The notes under the pieces were generated by a model, which searched no databases, was not told the origin of the DNA, and worked only from the letters and a program-made list of their open reading frames with translations. Shown piece by piece: positions 1 through 10,160 of a DNA stretch of 64,000 nucleotides. Source of the DNA: Erinaceus europaeus (lineage: Eukaryota; Chordata; Mammalia; Eulipotyphla; Erinaceidae); NCBI RefSeq assembly GCF_950295315.1, contig NC_080179.1, positions 68,131,961-68,195,960 on the forward strand. The letters run 5' to 3'. A program made the translations under genes and the position numbers. Within the stretch, counting starts at the first letter, position 1. Every line of letters begins with the position of its first letter.

Positions 1-342
1 GTAGTGCAGTGGGTAAAGCGCACGTGACGCAAAGCACAAGGACCGGCATAAGGATCCCTGTTTGAGCGCCTTGCTCCCCACCTGCAGGGGAGTCGCTTCA
101 CAGGTGGCGAAGCAGGTCTGCAGGTGTCTGTCTTTCTCTTCCCCCTCTCTGTCTTCCCCTCCTCTCTCCAATTCTCTCTGTCCTATCCAACAACAATGAG
201 ATCAATAACAATGATAATAACAACCACAACAATGGTAAAACAACCAGGGTAACAAAAGGGAAAAAATGGCCTCCAGGAGCAGTGGTTTTGTGGTGTAGAC
301 ACTGAGGCCCGGCAGTAACCCTGGAGGCAAAAAAAAAAAAAA
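1..342 (+). mobile_element. SINE A (Eri-type), 5' end cut by the window
   Basis: It starts inside the tRNA-like head (gtagtgcagtgggtaaagcg) and runs through cctgcaggggagtcgcttca and the ctccaggagcagtgg segment to poly-A at about 329-342. This is the full long form of the family. Confidence 0.9.
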
Positions 343-541
343 TTATTTGTTTCATTGGATAGAGACAGAAACTGAGGTTGAAGGGGGAGAGAAGGAGACA
401 GAGAGACAGACAGACAGACAGAGATGGCACTGCTTCACTAATTGTGAAGTTTCTTCCTGCAAGTGGAAACTGGGGGCTTGAACTCAAATCCCTGTGTATG
501 GTAACATATGCTTTCAACCAAGTATGCCACCACTTGCCTGC
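343..541 (-). mobile_element. SINE B, antisense
   Basis: The reverse of the SINE B body is visible: tattggatagagacag-like start, short (GACA)n, then the tRNA-like head reading accaagtatgccaccacttgc. It joins directly to the poly-A of the SINE before it. Confidence 0.8.
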
Positions 542-610
542 CTTGGTTTCTGTATTAAGTCAACTGATATTGGGGAAAAAAAAAATGGACTGGTGGCTTT
601 ACAAAGCATG

Positions 611-696
611 TTATTTGGAAAACTGAAACATTTTACATATACAAACTTGTATTCACTGTCAAATGTAAAACATTAATCCCCCAATAAAGGGAAAAA
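611..696 (+). mobile_element. Strongly 5'-truncated L1 3' end with target duplication
   Basis: About 86 bp match the L1 terminus seen at 7003 and 38319, ending in aatcccccaataaagg and poly-A. The direct repeat aaagcatgt flanks it at 603-611 and 697-705. Confidence 0.8.
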
Positions 697-835
697 AAAG
701 CATGTGAATGCTGGAAGGAAGTTCAAGGTCAGGGTAGCAGAGTGGTCAGACTCTGGTGAGTGTTTCCTTTGGCTGGATATCTTTTTCATGTGTCCTCTCA
801 TGGCTTTTCTTCATATGTCTTGTGAGATATCAGAT

Positions 836-975
836 TTATTTATTTTAATGAAAGAGAACAGAGCACACTTTAGCTCTGGTTTCCGGTGGTGCTGTGAATT
901 GAACTTGAGACTGAAGCCTTAGGCGTGACAGTCTGGTGTGCTACTATTATGCTGTTTACTTGACCCTGTTGTCTT
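836..975 (-). mobile_element. SINE D, antisense, degraded
   Basis: It carries cagagcacactttagctctgg and ggtggtgctgtgaattgaac, the antisense signature of SINE D, with many substitutions. Confidence 0.6.
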
Positions 976-979
976 AATT

Positions 980-1137
980 TAATAATTTTTTTTTTAACTA
1001 GAGAGAGAGATACACAGACTGTAGCTCTCCGCTCAGCTCTAGCTTATGACGGTGTTGGTGATTGAACCTGGATTTTCTGTGCCTCAGGCACAAAAGTCTG
1101 TTGATAATCATTATGCTTTCTCTCTGCCCCCCCCTGT
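980..1137 (-). mobile_element. SINE D, antisense
   Basis: A T-rich start precedes ctcagctctagcttatgacg and attgaacctggattttctgt, then ataatcattatgctttctct. It is a second D copy in tandem with the one before. Confidence 0.7.
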
Positions 1138-1309
1138 TGTTTTTAATAATAGTTTTGTGTATGCCTACACAAAACTAGAATAGCTATGACACAAGTCAGT
1201 TCTCTGAAAATAATCGGTAGTGAAATTCAAATTCCAAGACATTATGGTTCATTTACAACTTGATTATAGCCAACACAGTGCATAAAAGGGTGCATACAAT
1301 GGTTACAAT

Positions 1310-1656
1310 TTATGTATTTATGTATTTATTTATTTATTTAATTTACTTATTTGTCATCAGGGTTATTGCTGGAATTTGGTGCCTGCATGGTTCCACTGTT
1401 CCCCGATGTCCACTTTCTTTCCTTCTTTCTTTCCTTCCTTCCTTCCCTCCCTCCTTCCTTCTTTCCTTTCTTCCTTCCATTCTGTAGAGGTGAGAAGAAG
1501 AGCTAGAGGAAGAGGAAGAGAAAGAGGGAAGAGGCACCTGTAGCACTGCTCCAGCACAAGTGAAACTCCTCTCCTGCAGGTGGACACTGGGGGCCTGAAC
1601 TCAGATCCTCCCCCATGATATACGCACTCTACTGGATGAATCACTACCTGGCCCAA
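1310..1656 (-). mobile_element. Antisense SINE with internal pyrimidine expansion
   Basis: (TTTA)n and catcagggttattgctgg mark the 3' segment, and gcaggtggacactgggggcc to ctggatgaatcactacctgg mark the head. A CTTT/CCTT expansion at about 1416-1480 replaces part of the body. ORFs here are low-complexity. Confidence 0.7.
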
Positions 1657-1680
1657 AATGGTCACTTAAAAGAAGTTTTT

Positions 1681-1875
1681 TGGGGGGTGGGAGCAGGTGG
1701 TGGTGCACTTGATTGAGCGCACATGTACAATGCACAAGGACCTGGGTTCAAGCCCCTGGTCCTCACCTGCAGGGGAAACTTTGAAAGTGGTGAAGCAGGG
1801 CTGCAGGTGTCTCTTTTTATCTCCCACTTCCCTCTCAATTTCTGACAGTGTCTATCCAATAAATAAAGATAGTAT
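1681..1875 (+). mobile_element. SINE B, sense
   Basis: The head reads gtggtgcacttgattgagcg, the middle cctggttcaagcccctgg-like, and the tail ctatccaataaataaaga. Confidence 0.85.
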
Positions 1876-2065
1876 TTTTTTTATCCATTTATTTATTGGC
1901 TAGAGACAGAGAAATTGAGAGGGAAGGGGAGATAGAGAATGAATAAACACCTGCAGCACTGATTCACCACTCATGAAGTATCCCCCTGCAGGTGGGGACT
2001 GGAGCCTTGAACCCCGGTCCTTGTTCACCTATTGACTCAGCCTGGTGCACCACCTCCTGGGCCTC
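1876..2065 (-). mobile_element. SINE B, antisense
   Basis: A T-rich tail leads into ttggctagagacagagaaat and cctgcaggtggggactgg, ending in the head gtgcaccacctcctgggcc. It abuts the sense copy, forming an inverted pair. Confidence 0.85.
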
Positions 2066-2289
2066 ATGATTACATTTGAAAAACTAATGTGTTAATCCTG
2101 ACATAACAGGTTTCATAATAAATATTTCCTCAAGTTTTTCTTTTTTCAAAGGCAGCTGTATTTTAGAGTTAACTTTAGGTTATAGAAAATTGTTGTGTTC
2201 TAGCCACTTGATAGATATCATCATTTATATAAGGAATAGGGATTTCGTGCTGTCTCAGGGTGAAAGGATGTCTCTTGCACTTGGCAAGT

Positions 2290-2492
2290 ATTTTAATTTA
2301 TTATTTTTAAATTTTACATGATTTATTTATTATTAATAGTATGTTAGAAGACTGTAAGATCACCCCCACACTCACCGCCAGAGTTCTGTATCCTCACCTT
2401 CCCACTTCCCAAAGATAACCACCAGAGTTTTCACAAGTCTTACAGTTTGCTTGCTTCTGTTTTGTTTGGATTTTTCTCCTTTGCCTTCTTCT

Positions 2493-2527
<35 letters not shown>

Positions 2528-3700
2528 ATTCTCGTCATAATCCTTTTTTTTTTTTTTTTGGCAGGTTCACGTAAATCAGATCTCTAGATTCCATATATGA
2601 GCAAAACCATCTGGGAGCTGTCTTTTATCTCTTTACTTATTTCACTAAGCATAATCACCTCCAGTTCCCTCCATTTTGTCCCAAAGGACACTGGCAAGCA
2701 TTTTAAATTGAAAGACAAAATTAAGGAATCCGGCTTTTTTCTACTATACACTGTAATGTACTTTATTTTTTTAAGTCTAACATAATATTTATGAGTGATT
2801 TTATAATGGTTTACACCACCAAGTGACTATGCCCCCTCCATAATTTTCACGAAGTCCTAGAAACAGTTTGAGGATGACTCCTCCTCCCCTTCCTCCTACT
2901 TCTCCTCCCTCTCCTCCTCCTCTTTTGCAAGTTCACATGATTCAGTTCTCTATATTCCACATATGAAGGAAACCATCTGGTATCTGCCTTTTTCACACCC
3001 TTACTTATGTCACTAAGTTTAATCATCCCCAACACTCATTTTGTTCTGAGGGTCACGAGATTATCTTTTTAAAATTGCAGAGTAGTATTCCAGTGAATAT
3101 ATACCCCATAACTTCTTTATCTAGTCATCTGTCCACGGAAATTTAGGCTGCTTCTACTCGATAGCTATTGTGAATAATGAATGCAGCTATGAATATAGGG
3201 GTGCATTTGTCCCTTTGAAATAGTGACCTCATGTCCTTTGGGTATATGTCTGGAAGCAGTTTTGCTGGGTCGTAAGACATTTCCACTCTCATTTACTTAT
3301 TTATTTATTTTTGTAACAATTCCCCATACTGTTTTCCATAGACAGTGTACCAATTTGCATTCCCACCAACGGCCGTAAGAGAGCTCCTCTTTCTCCATAG
3401 TTTCCATATCCTCTCTCTCTTTTTAAAATCTCTTTTTCTTTTTTCTTTCTTTATTTATGAATGAGAAAGATAGGAAGGGAAAGAGGAAGAATCAGACATC
3501 ACTCTGGTACATGTGCCGCTGGGGATTGAACTCAGGACCTCATGCTTGAGAGTCCAATGCTTTATCCACTGCGCCACTTCCTGGACCACCCTCCATATCC
3601 TCTCTAGTACTTGTCATTTCCTCTTTCATTGGCTATTCTCACAGGTGTATGCATTGTAATTTAATAGATTTTTTTTTTCCTGTTATATTAAGTGCATTTC
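2290..3700 (-). mobile_element. L1, antisense: 3' UTR and end of ORF2, old
   Basis: Antisense L1 landmarks appear in order: aaccaccagagttttcacaa, ccatctgggagctgtctttt, attgtgaataatgaatgcag, ccatactgttttccataga and caatttgcattcccaccaac. A second partial copy of the ccatctggtatctgcc segment at about 2930-3020 suggests two overlapping insertions. CTT- and CTC-rich simple stretches lie at about 2485-2530 and 2878-2925. The reading frame is destroyed. Confidence 0.75.
3417..3591 (-). mobile_element. SINE C, antisense, inserted in the L1
   Basis: It contains gacatcactctggtacatgtg and tccaatgctttatccactgc. The direct repeat tccatatcctctct at 3403-3416 and 3592-3605 is its target-site duplication. 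Confidence 0.85.
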
Positions 3701-4329
3701 CTCGAAAACCCAGAGCAGAATCTTTCCATAAACAAGATAGTTTATTATGGGGATTATCATCAGCTTTGGAGAAATAATGGACTTGTTTTAAGTGAAGCAA
3801 AGCTGCATTTTCTTCCCAGGTGGCTCAGTGCATGATGACAGATATTAAGACAATTCTGTAATACTTAATCTTACCTTTCACCTTACTGAAGTTTAATTGA
3901 ACCCCACGAAGAGGCTAAATGAGTAAGGTTAGAATGCGCCACTAGTCAGCGGTAGACTGTGGTGAGGAGTATTCCTGTGGTTATTAACCACATATGTGGT
4001 CCCTGAGTCGAATGAGATTTCCTGCCAGTGAAACATCAGAAAAGCTTTCTGTTCTAGGGAAGTGACCCAGAGGGTGGAGTGCAGCCCTTCAATGTGTGGG
4101 GCCCTGGGTTCCATCCAGGTGTCACGTGTGACTGGGAAGCATTCAAGGACGCTCTGACTCTTGGGAGAGATAATGACTCATGAGAGATCCAAGGTCAAAG
4201 CTCACGACCCCCGCCTCATCCTGAAGCTTTCGTGCAAGAGTAGGCACACAGCTGTGACGCTCATTCTTCCACCAGGTCTTCTTTCTCTCAGAATAAAAGA
4301 AAGAAGTCTTAGCAAAAACAACAAAACAG
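3700..4329. other. Intergenic or 5' intron sequence without a gene
   Basis: No exon, RNA gene or clear family was recognised. A possible degraded tRNA-like SINE piece (gagtgcagcccttcaatgtg, ccctgggttccatccagg) lies at about 4050-4140. Confidence 0.5.
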
Positions 4330-4660
4330 TCCTTTTATTTTTGAGTAGAGATAGAGAAATTGAGAGGGGAGGAGGAGATAAAGAACAGGAGGAGGGGAGA
4401 CAGCACAACGGTTATGCATAACAGACTTCCATGCCTGAGGCTCAGCGGTCCCAGGTTCAATCCCCCAATCACCATAAGCCAGAGCTGAGCAGTGCTCTGG
4501 CAAAACAAACAAACAAACAACGACAACAAAGCACATGTAGCTCTGCTTCACTGCTCATGAGGCTTCACCCCCACCTCTTCCCTGCAGGTAGGGACCAGGG
4601 CCTTGAAACCTGGCCTTGTGCGCTGACTTCTACACATTACCTGTCATATGCTCATTCGCT
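4330..4660 (-). mobile_element. SINE B, antisense, split by a SINE D
   Basis: The body start (gtagagatagagaaattgag) is separated from the head half (ctctgcttcactgctcatga to cttgtgcgctgacttctac) by a sense SINE D at 4393-4530. Confidence 0.75.
4393..4530 (+). mobile_element. SINE D, sense, nested
   Basis: It reads cagcacaacggttatgcata, catgcctgaggctcagcgg, then ccagagctgagcagtgctct and an (AAAC)n tail. Confidence 0.8.
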
Positions 4661-5005
4661 TCTGTATGATTTTTTTTTTCATTTCCATTTGGATATTAGT
4701 TGCCTTATCACTATATCCCAACAGCCCATTTATGATCGAGAAGTTTAATCATTCCTAGTGCAACGCAAACAGAATGTTTGTTATGCTTTTGTCAGCATTT
4801 TACTGTGGTGTTTCATTTTTGTTTGTATAAATGTATATTGGAATGCAGTTGTGTTTTATGCAAAAACAAGCAAACACACGTGTGTTTTACTGGGTGTGCC
4901 ACTGCCCAGCACCCTGCCCCTGCTGTCATTTTAAAAGGCTGACCCTGCTTCTGCAGTTCTGTATAAAAACAAAATTTTATGGTACCTCAAACAACATCAT
5001 TTCTT

Positions 5006-5068
5006 AAGCAATTCCCTGTGCTTCGCTCCACATGCGCTTAACCCACTGCACTACTGCCCAACTCCTAA
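5006..5068 (-). mobile_element. Tailless SINE A head with target duplication
   Basis: Only the first 55 or so bases of an antisense SINE A head are present (cacatgcgcttaacccactg, ctactgcccaactcc), with no body and no A tail. The perfect 13-bp direct repeat aacatcatttctt flanks it at 4993-5005 and 5069-5081. Confidence 0.75.
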
Positions 5069-5148
5069 AACATCATTTCTTTTTCTTTTCTTTTCTTTTC
5101 TTTCCTTTCCTTTTCTTCCCCCCCAAGGTTATACTGGAAGTAGTTCTT

Positions 5149-5447
5149 CTTTTTTTAAATTTTTCTTTCTTTATTTATTTTCTCTTTTGTTGCCCTTATT
5201 GTTTTTCATTGTGTAGATATTATTGTTGTTGTTATTGGTGCCGTCCTTGTTAGGACAAAGAGAAATGGAGAGAGGAGGGGAAGACAGAGAGGGGGAGAGA
5301 AAGACAGACACCTGCAGACCTGCTTCCCTGCCTGTGAAGCGACTCCCCTGCAGGTGGGGAGCCGGGGGCTCAAACCAGGATCCTTCTGCCGGTCCTTGCG
5401 CTTTGCGCCACGTGAGCTTAACCCGCTGCGCTACCTCCTGACTCCCT
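5149..5447 (-). mobile_element. SINE A, antisense, with target duplication
   Basis: It is full-length, from a T-rich tail through gttgcccttattg and cctgcagacctgcttccctg to gctacctcctgactccc. The direct repeat tggaagtagttctt lies at 5135-5148 and 5448-5461. Confidence 0.92.
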
Positions 5448-5461
5448 TGGAAGTAGTTCTT

Positions 5462-6146
5462 ATAACTGGTTGACTCAGTCCCACTTTCAGTGGCTAGAGT
5501 TCAGGCACAATACATAGGACCTTGCCTTTGTGCAGTCCTGCCCAGAGTCCTAAATGAGCGAAGCAGTTGTGTGCTTAACTCTCGCATGAACAAGCCTCGA
5601 CCTTGCATCTCTTACGAGTCATTAGGAGGAGAGGCAAGGTGGGCATGAAGGAGGCCATGCTCTCCTTTCTCCCCTTCTCTGTGCCCTCACCACTGCCCCC
5701 TGGTGAGCATGCAGGTGGTGGGCTTCCCCTGTGACAGGAGTCATGCCTCGGTTGGGTGGTGTGGGTGGGGAAATGGCACTGTAGTGGGTGGGGGGACCAG
5801 TAGGAAGGACTGTGTCTGTCATTGTCTCCACTGCCTCCAAACTCAGTGCATAGGTAGCTGACAGTATCTTTTTTTTTTTTTTTTTGAGATGTTGGCATCA
5901 GTATATTTTAAGTCAAAGAAGCATGAAAAAATGTGGAATGTTCCAACATTTGCTCACAGTTGGCTTAGCCAGAGTGGTGATTGTGAAGGGACAGTTGTGA
6001 GAGAAAAATAAAGGTGTGAAATAGTATCTTATTAAATGGTGAGAGATTAGAGCCAGGGCTTGATCATGCCATGATGGACCTCTGCCCCCCACCCCTCAGT
6101 CCCCACCCCATACACACACCTTTTCTTGGACAGAGGCCTCTTTAAA

Positions 6147-6206
<60 letters not shown>

Positions 6207-6795
6207 CCTGTATCAGATTAACCCGCAGAGTCTATCCCAGGGGGGGAAATCACTTGGTTTTTGTCTCCTATGTCGCAGAAGTCTTGGCCCAGTTAAGGGC
6301 ACCACTTCAGCATGCGAAGAAATCACTAGAATTCACTGGGACTCCGAGTGAAACAGCTTGCTGACAAGAGCAGCTTCTTGAATCAGATCCTTTTGTCCCA
6401 CTGAATGCAACTCAGGCGGGCACCTTCACGGAGCTGCCCCTGAAGCCTGTCCCCTCCTGCACCGCCCTGCAGTTCCAGCCTGGAGTGGTTTTCCATGCTT
6501 CCTCATGCACCACTGCTTTTCTGACCAAAGATCTGCTGCTGACTGCTCATTGAGTCCTTCTCTGTCTTCCATCACCCTCCCTGCCCCATTCCTTCCTGCC
6601 TAGGCATTTTCTCTTTCCCATGTGCTTGCTTTCTCAGTTACGAGCTGTCATGCCACCCTTCATGGAATAGGAGCAGAGCTATTTTCTGATTTGGCCATTG
6701 TCTTGTCCTGATGCTTGACTCAGTGTACCATCCCAGTAAACAAACAAACAAATATTTGTTCTAGTAAATGAGTGGGATGTCAACTGATCTTTTGG
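5462..6795. other. Sequence upstream of the first exon in the window, no gene seen
   Basis: It is mostly unique sequence with a poly-T at 5869-5885 and a (CA)n at 6148-6205. Short ORFs on the minus strand at 5575-5898 have no recognisable domain and include the poly-T. Confidence 0.5.
6148..6205. repeat. (CA)n microsatellite
   Basis: It is 58 bp of uninterrupted CA, likely polymorphic. Confidence 0.98.
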
Positions 6796-6960
6796 GTCGG
6801 GGAGGTAGAACCTAATGGTTATGCAGAAAGTCCTTCATGCTTGAGGCTCCAAAGTCCCAGCTTCTATCCCCACACCACCATAAACCAGGGCTGGTTAGCA
6901 AAAACCAACCAACTAACAAAAAAATAAAAAATAAAAATGAAACCCCTCAACAATAACAAC
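6796..6960 (+). mobile_element. SINE D, sense
   Basis: It has aacctaatggttatgcagaa, catgcttgaggctccaaag and accataaaccagggctgg, then an A-rich tail. Confidence 0.75.
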
Positions 6961-7002
6961 TACTTCAGTCTTTCATCAGGAAAAAAAAAAAAAAAAGAAA
7001 AG

Positions 7003-7160
7003 ACTGTGATGGGGAGGAGGGAACATGATGGCAGAAGACATAGTGGGGGTTGAATTGTTATGTGGAAAACTGGGAAATGTTACACATGTACAAATGATTG
7101 TATTTTACTGTCAACTGTAAACCATGAATCCCCCAATAAAGGAATGAAAAAAATACATAA
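7003..7160 (+). mobile_element. L1 3' end, sense, 5'-truncated
   Basis: It reads gttatgtggaaaactgggaa, ttgtattttactgtcaact and atcccccaataaagg, then an A-rich tail. It ends 215 bp before the KIF5C exon at 7375. Confidence 0.85.
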
Positions 7161-7374
7161 AAAGACTTGCATCCTAAAACAAACAAACAAACAAACAAAA
7201 ACCAAACCGTGTCAAGGTGAAAGACACCCCTTTTTTCCAGGTCCTGGAAAGGAATTGCTTTAAAGAATAGGGTTGGTGATTTGGTACCTGTGGTCTACCC
7301 ACTAAGAATAGTGCTTTTAGTACGAAACCTCTAAGGCGGCTTATCCATACTCTCCGTTCTTCTTTCTTTTGCAG

Positions 7375-7465
7375 CAAGGGAAGCCATATGTCTTTGACAG
7401 AGTTCTGCCTCCCAGCACGACCCAAGAGCAGGTTTACAATGCGTGTGCAAAGCAGATTGTTAAAG
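7375..7465 (+). CDS. KIF5C: KIF5C coding exon (about residues 43-72), motor domain
   Basis: The 91-bp exon follows acceptor ...ttcttttgcag and ends at donor gtaagt. It encodes 30 residues plus the first base of the next codon. The sequence starts [10 protein letters not shown], the conserved kinesin strand before the P-loop, and continues through [20 protein letters not shown], a helix of the motor core. YVFDRV with LPP and YNACAK favours KIF5C over KIF5A (VFPP, YHACAM) and KIF5B (YAFDRVFQ, YNDCAKK). The serine in PPST may differ from an asparagine in other mammals; that comparison is from memory. The exon is in phase 0 at its start and phase 1 at its end, and joins cleanly to 19860. A sense L1 3' end and an (AAAC)n stretch lie about 200 bp upstream. 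A 420-bp pyrimidine tract starts 197 bp after the donor. Confidence 0.96.
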
Positions 7466-7661
7466 GTAAGTGCCGCTTCTTTACTTCTTCCCGGGCCTTT
7501 TAGAGCAATTGAAAACACTAAGTGATATTGGCAGCCTGGGAGTCCTTGTACCCCGACTATAAGAAGAGGCCTGCTAATTGAAGCCCTGAATCATAGTGTG
7601 AACTCTGGCTTTGATATGCTGTCATGTCAGACAAGTTATTTACCCCCCCCCCCTGCACCTA

Positions 7662-8081
7662 TCTTCCTTCCTTCCTTCCTTCCTTCCTTCCTTCCTTCCT
7701 TCCTTCCTACCTTCCCCTTCCTCCCTCCCTTCCTTCCTTCCTTCCTTCCTTCCTTCCTTCCTTCCTTCCTTCCTACCTTCCCCTTCCTCCCTCCCTTCCT
7801 TCCTTCCTTCCTTCCTTCCTTCCTTCCTTCCTACCTTCCCCTTCCTTCCTTCCTTCCTTCCTTCCTTCCTTCCTTCCTTCCTTCCTTCTTTCCTTTCCTT
7901 TCCCTCCCTTCCTTCTCTTTCCTTCCTTCCTTCCTTTCCTCCCTTCCTTCCTTCTTTCCTTTCCTTTCCTTTCCCTCCCTTCCTTTTCCTTCCTTCCTTC
8001 CTTCCTTCCTTCCTTCCTTCCTTCCTTCCTCTCTTTCCTTCTTTCTCTCTTTCTTTCTTTCCCTCTTTCTTTCTTTTTTTC
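7662..8081. repeat. 420-bp pyrimidine tract, (TTCC)n with higher-order units
   Basis: The + strand is almost pure C and T, mostly CTTC repeats. The marker taccttccccttcct recurs with its A at 7709, 7775 and 7833, so units of about 58-66 bp were duplicated. Leu/Pro/Ser-rich + ORFs and Lys/Arg/Gly/Glu-rich minus ORFs here are artefacts of the repeat. It starts 197 bp after the exon donor at 7466. Confidence 0.97.
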
Positions 8082-8439
8082 AAAGAAATTTCTGTATTTC
8101 TCTTGATACCTTTTGGGGTACTTTGGAGCTTAAAAGCAGGTAAGTTGTGGCTACCCTATTTCTCTAATGGTTTCCAAACCTTCCTGCAGGTGTTATACCT
8201 CCTTGTCCCTTTAGAGGAAGGAAATATATATTCCTGATGCTCTAATTGTATATGTTTAGTTGATTTATTCTCTGCATTTGATTCTGCAGAAAGAAGCCTT
8301 ATATTCACGCAGTTCTTGGTCATCAAAGAATTTTCTGTAACATCATGAGATTGTGTTGCTTTGTCGGTTGTTGAGCTGTTCTTGTTGTGGACATCCCCAA
8401 ATTATTCCTTTTTTCCAATTAAAAAAAATTTTTTTTTAA

Positions 8440-8636
8440 ATTATCTTTCTTTGTTGGATAGTGACAGCCAGAAATAGATAGGGTAGGGGGAGATAGAGAG
8501 GGCGAGAGACACCCGCAGTACTGCTGACTCAGCACCTGTGAAGCTTTCTCCCTGCAAGTGGGGACTGGGGGATTGAACCTGGGTCATTGCACATTATAAC
8601 ATGTGCGCTTAACCAGGTGTACCACCACCCAGCCTT
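8440..8636 (-). mobile_element. SINE B, antisense
   Basis: It runs from ttgttggatagtgacagcc through cctgcaagtggggactgg to aaccaggtgtaccaccaccc. Confidence 0.88.
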
Positions 8637-8727
8637 CCAATTATTTTTTTATTGCCATCAGGCTTATTACTGTAGCTCTGTGCTTGTACAATGATTCTAC
8701 CACTTCTGGTGGCTTTTTTTTCCCTCC

Positions 8728-9018
8728 AGGGTTATAGTTGGGCTCAGTGCCTGTACTACAAATCCACTGATCCTGGAGGATTGTCTCTATTTTGTTGCCC
8801 TTGTTGTTGTTATTGTTGGCATTGCTATTGTTGTTGTTGAACAGGACAGAGAGAAATGGAGAGAGGAGGGGAAGATGGGGGTGGGGGGGAGAAAGACAAA
8901 CACCTGTAGACCTGCTTCACCGCCTGTGAAACAACCTCCTTGCAGGTGGGGAGCCGGGTCTGGAATTGGTGTTCTTCTGCCATGTGCCCTTAACCAGCTG
9001 CGCTACTGCCCAGCCCCC
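8728..9018 (-). mobile_element. SINE A, antisense, long form
   Basis: Its ctccagggttatagttggg and aatccactgatcctggagg mark the 3' segment. It ends in the head ttaaccagctgcgctactgc. A related fragment (ttattgccatcaggcttatt) lies just before it at about 8645-8720. Confidence 0.85.
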
Positions 9019-9200
9019 TGTGGCCTTTTTTTTTTTTTTTTTAAGTAGAGACAGAAACTGAGAGGTAAGGGGAGAGAGAGAGTGAGAGAGAGACACCTGT
9101 AGCACTCACTGCACCACCGCTTTTAAAGCTTCCCTGCTGCAGGTGGGGATTGGGGGCTTGGACCTGGGTCCTTGCACATGGTAACTTGTGCTCTCTATCA
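9019..9200 (-). mobile_element. SINE B, antisense, head truncated
   Basis: A T tail precedes gtagagacagaaactgagag, gcaggtggggattgggggc and acatggtaacttgtgctctc. The last bases of the head are missing. Confidence 0.82.
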
Positions 9201-9956
9201 GGGATGTCACTCCTGGTGGAGAAACGAGCCTTTGCTGGCCCTCCGCGAATAATCCTTTTGTCTAAGCTATTGGCAGCCAGCCAGCCATCCCACCGGGCTT
9301 CTGATACTTGTTTCACCAAATACATAGCTTGGAATCCTAAAACTCTGTCTGTGAGCTCAGTCTTTTCTTCTGGGACTGCTCTTGGCCTCAAGGATTGGTG
9401 TCAGCATTAACAGCAGGGAAATGAAGCAATCTGCACGTTGTTCTGTCCTGCCCTTTCAAATCGGGGGCAGCTTGGAGCTTGCCTTGAGGGGAGCATGCCA
9501 TCTGGGTGAGCTGAGGGGCCATGGTCTCTGCTTTGCTTTTTTTCTGAGCCGTTCTCTCCTTTCAAAGGTGCTTTCAAAGGTCTTGATGGCACCCCCTCGG
9601 CAGGTAGCTCTGAATTTAATGAGGAAAAAGTAAAAACAAGTGCGCCCCCTCCCCCACCTTGTCATGTCAGATCGGCTTGTTTTTTTGAAGCCGAGATGAC
9701 TAACCTCACTATTTGAAATTCATGCTGATCAGCACTGGGTACATCTGCTAGATTAATTTTGACCCTGGCCACCTGCGTGGGAGGCTCTCTTCGGTTTGCG
9801 ATGTTCCTAGCTGAGATGTATGCTTATTCGCATTCTTGCCACGGACATCAATTAGTTTTGAAAGTCTCCGCTGTAAGATTATTATTAGAAAACAGAAGAG
9901 AAAAATATGCCTGAATTTGAGCTCTCTCTTTGAATTCTTTTCTTTCTTTTTTTCTT
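9201..9956. other. Repeat-poor intron sequence
   Basis: No repeat family was recognised apart from a pyrimidine stretch at the end. The part at 9655-9910 has AT-rich motifs such as catcaattag and resembles unique, possibly conserved intronic DNA. Confidence 0.5.
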
Positions 9957-10160
9957 TTTAAAATTGTTTTATTTTCATTATATTAGCTAGAGACAGAAGT
10001 CGAGAGAGAAAGGGGAGATAGACAGGGAGGAAGAAAGATACCTGCATTCCTGCTTCACTGTTCATGAGATTTACTCACTGCAGGTGGGGGCGAGGGGCTT
10101 GAACTTGGGTCCTCACATGGTAATGTGTGCACTCCACCAGGTGAGCCATCATCCAAACCA
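9957..10160 (-). mobile_element. SINE B, antisense
   Basis: It carries attagctagagacagaagtc, gcaggtgggggcgaggggct and actccaccaggtgagccatc. Confidence 0.82.

Noticed and set aside
1..340. tRNA-like heads of SINEs as possible tRNA genes
   Set aside because: The A- and B-box-like parts are present, but no complete cloverleaf with aminoacyl stem was seen; each head continues into a SINE body.
6148..6205. Microsatellites and direct repeats as a CRISPR array
   Set aside because: There are no regularly spaced identical repeats with unique spacers anywhere; all arrays are simple or minisatellite repeats of a mammalian genome.
7598..8237. Overlapping ORFs of up to 208 codons rich in Leu, Pro, Ser and Phe, and a 147-codon Lys/Arg/Gly/Glu ORF on the other strand
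   Set aside because: All are translations of the CTTC pyrimidine tract in several frames; there is no domain and no splice context.
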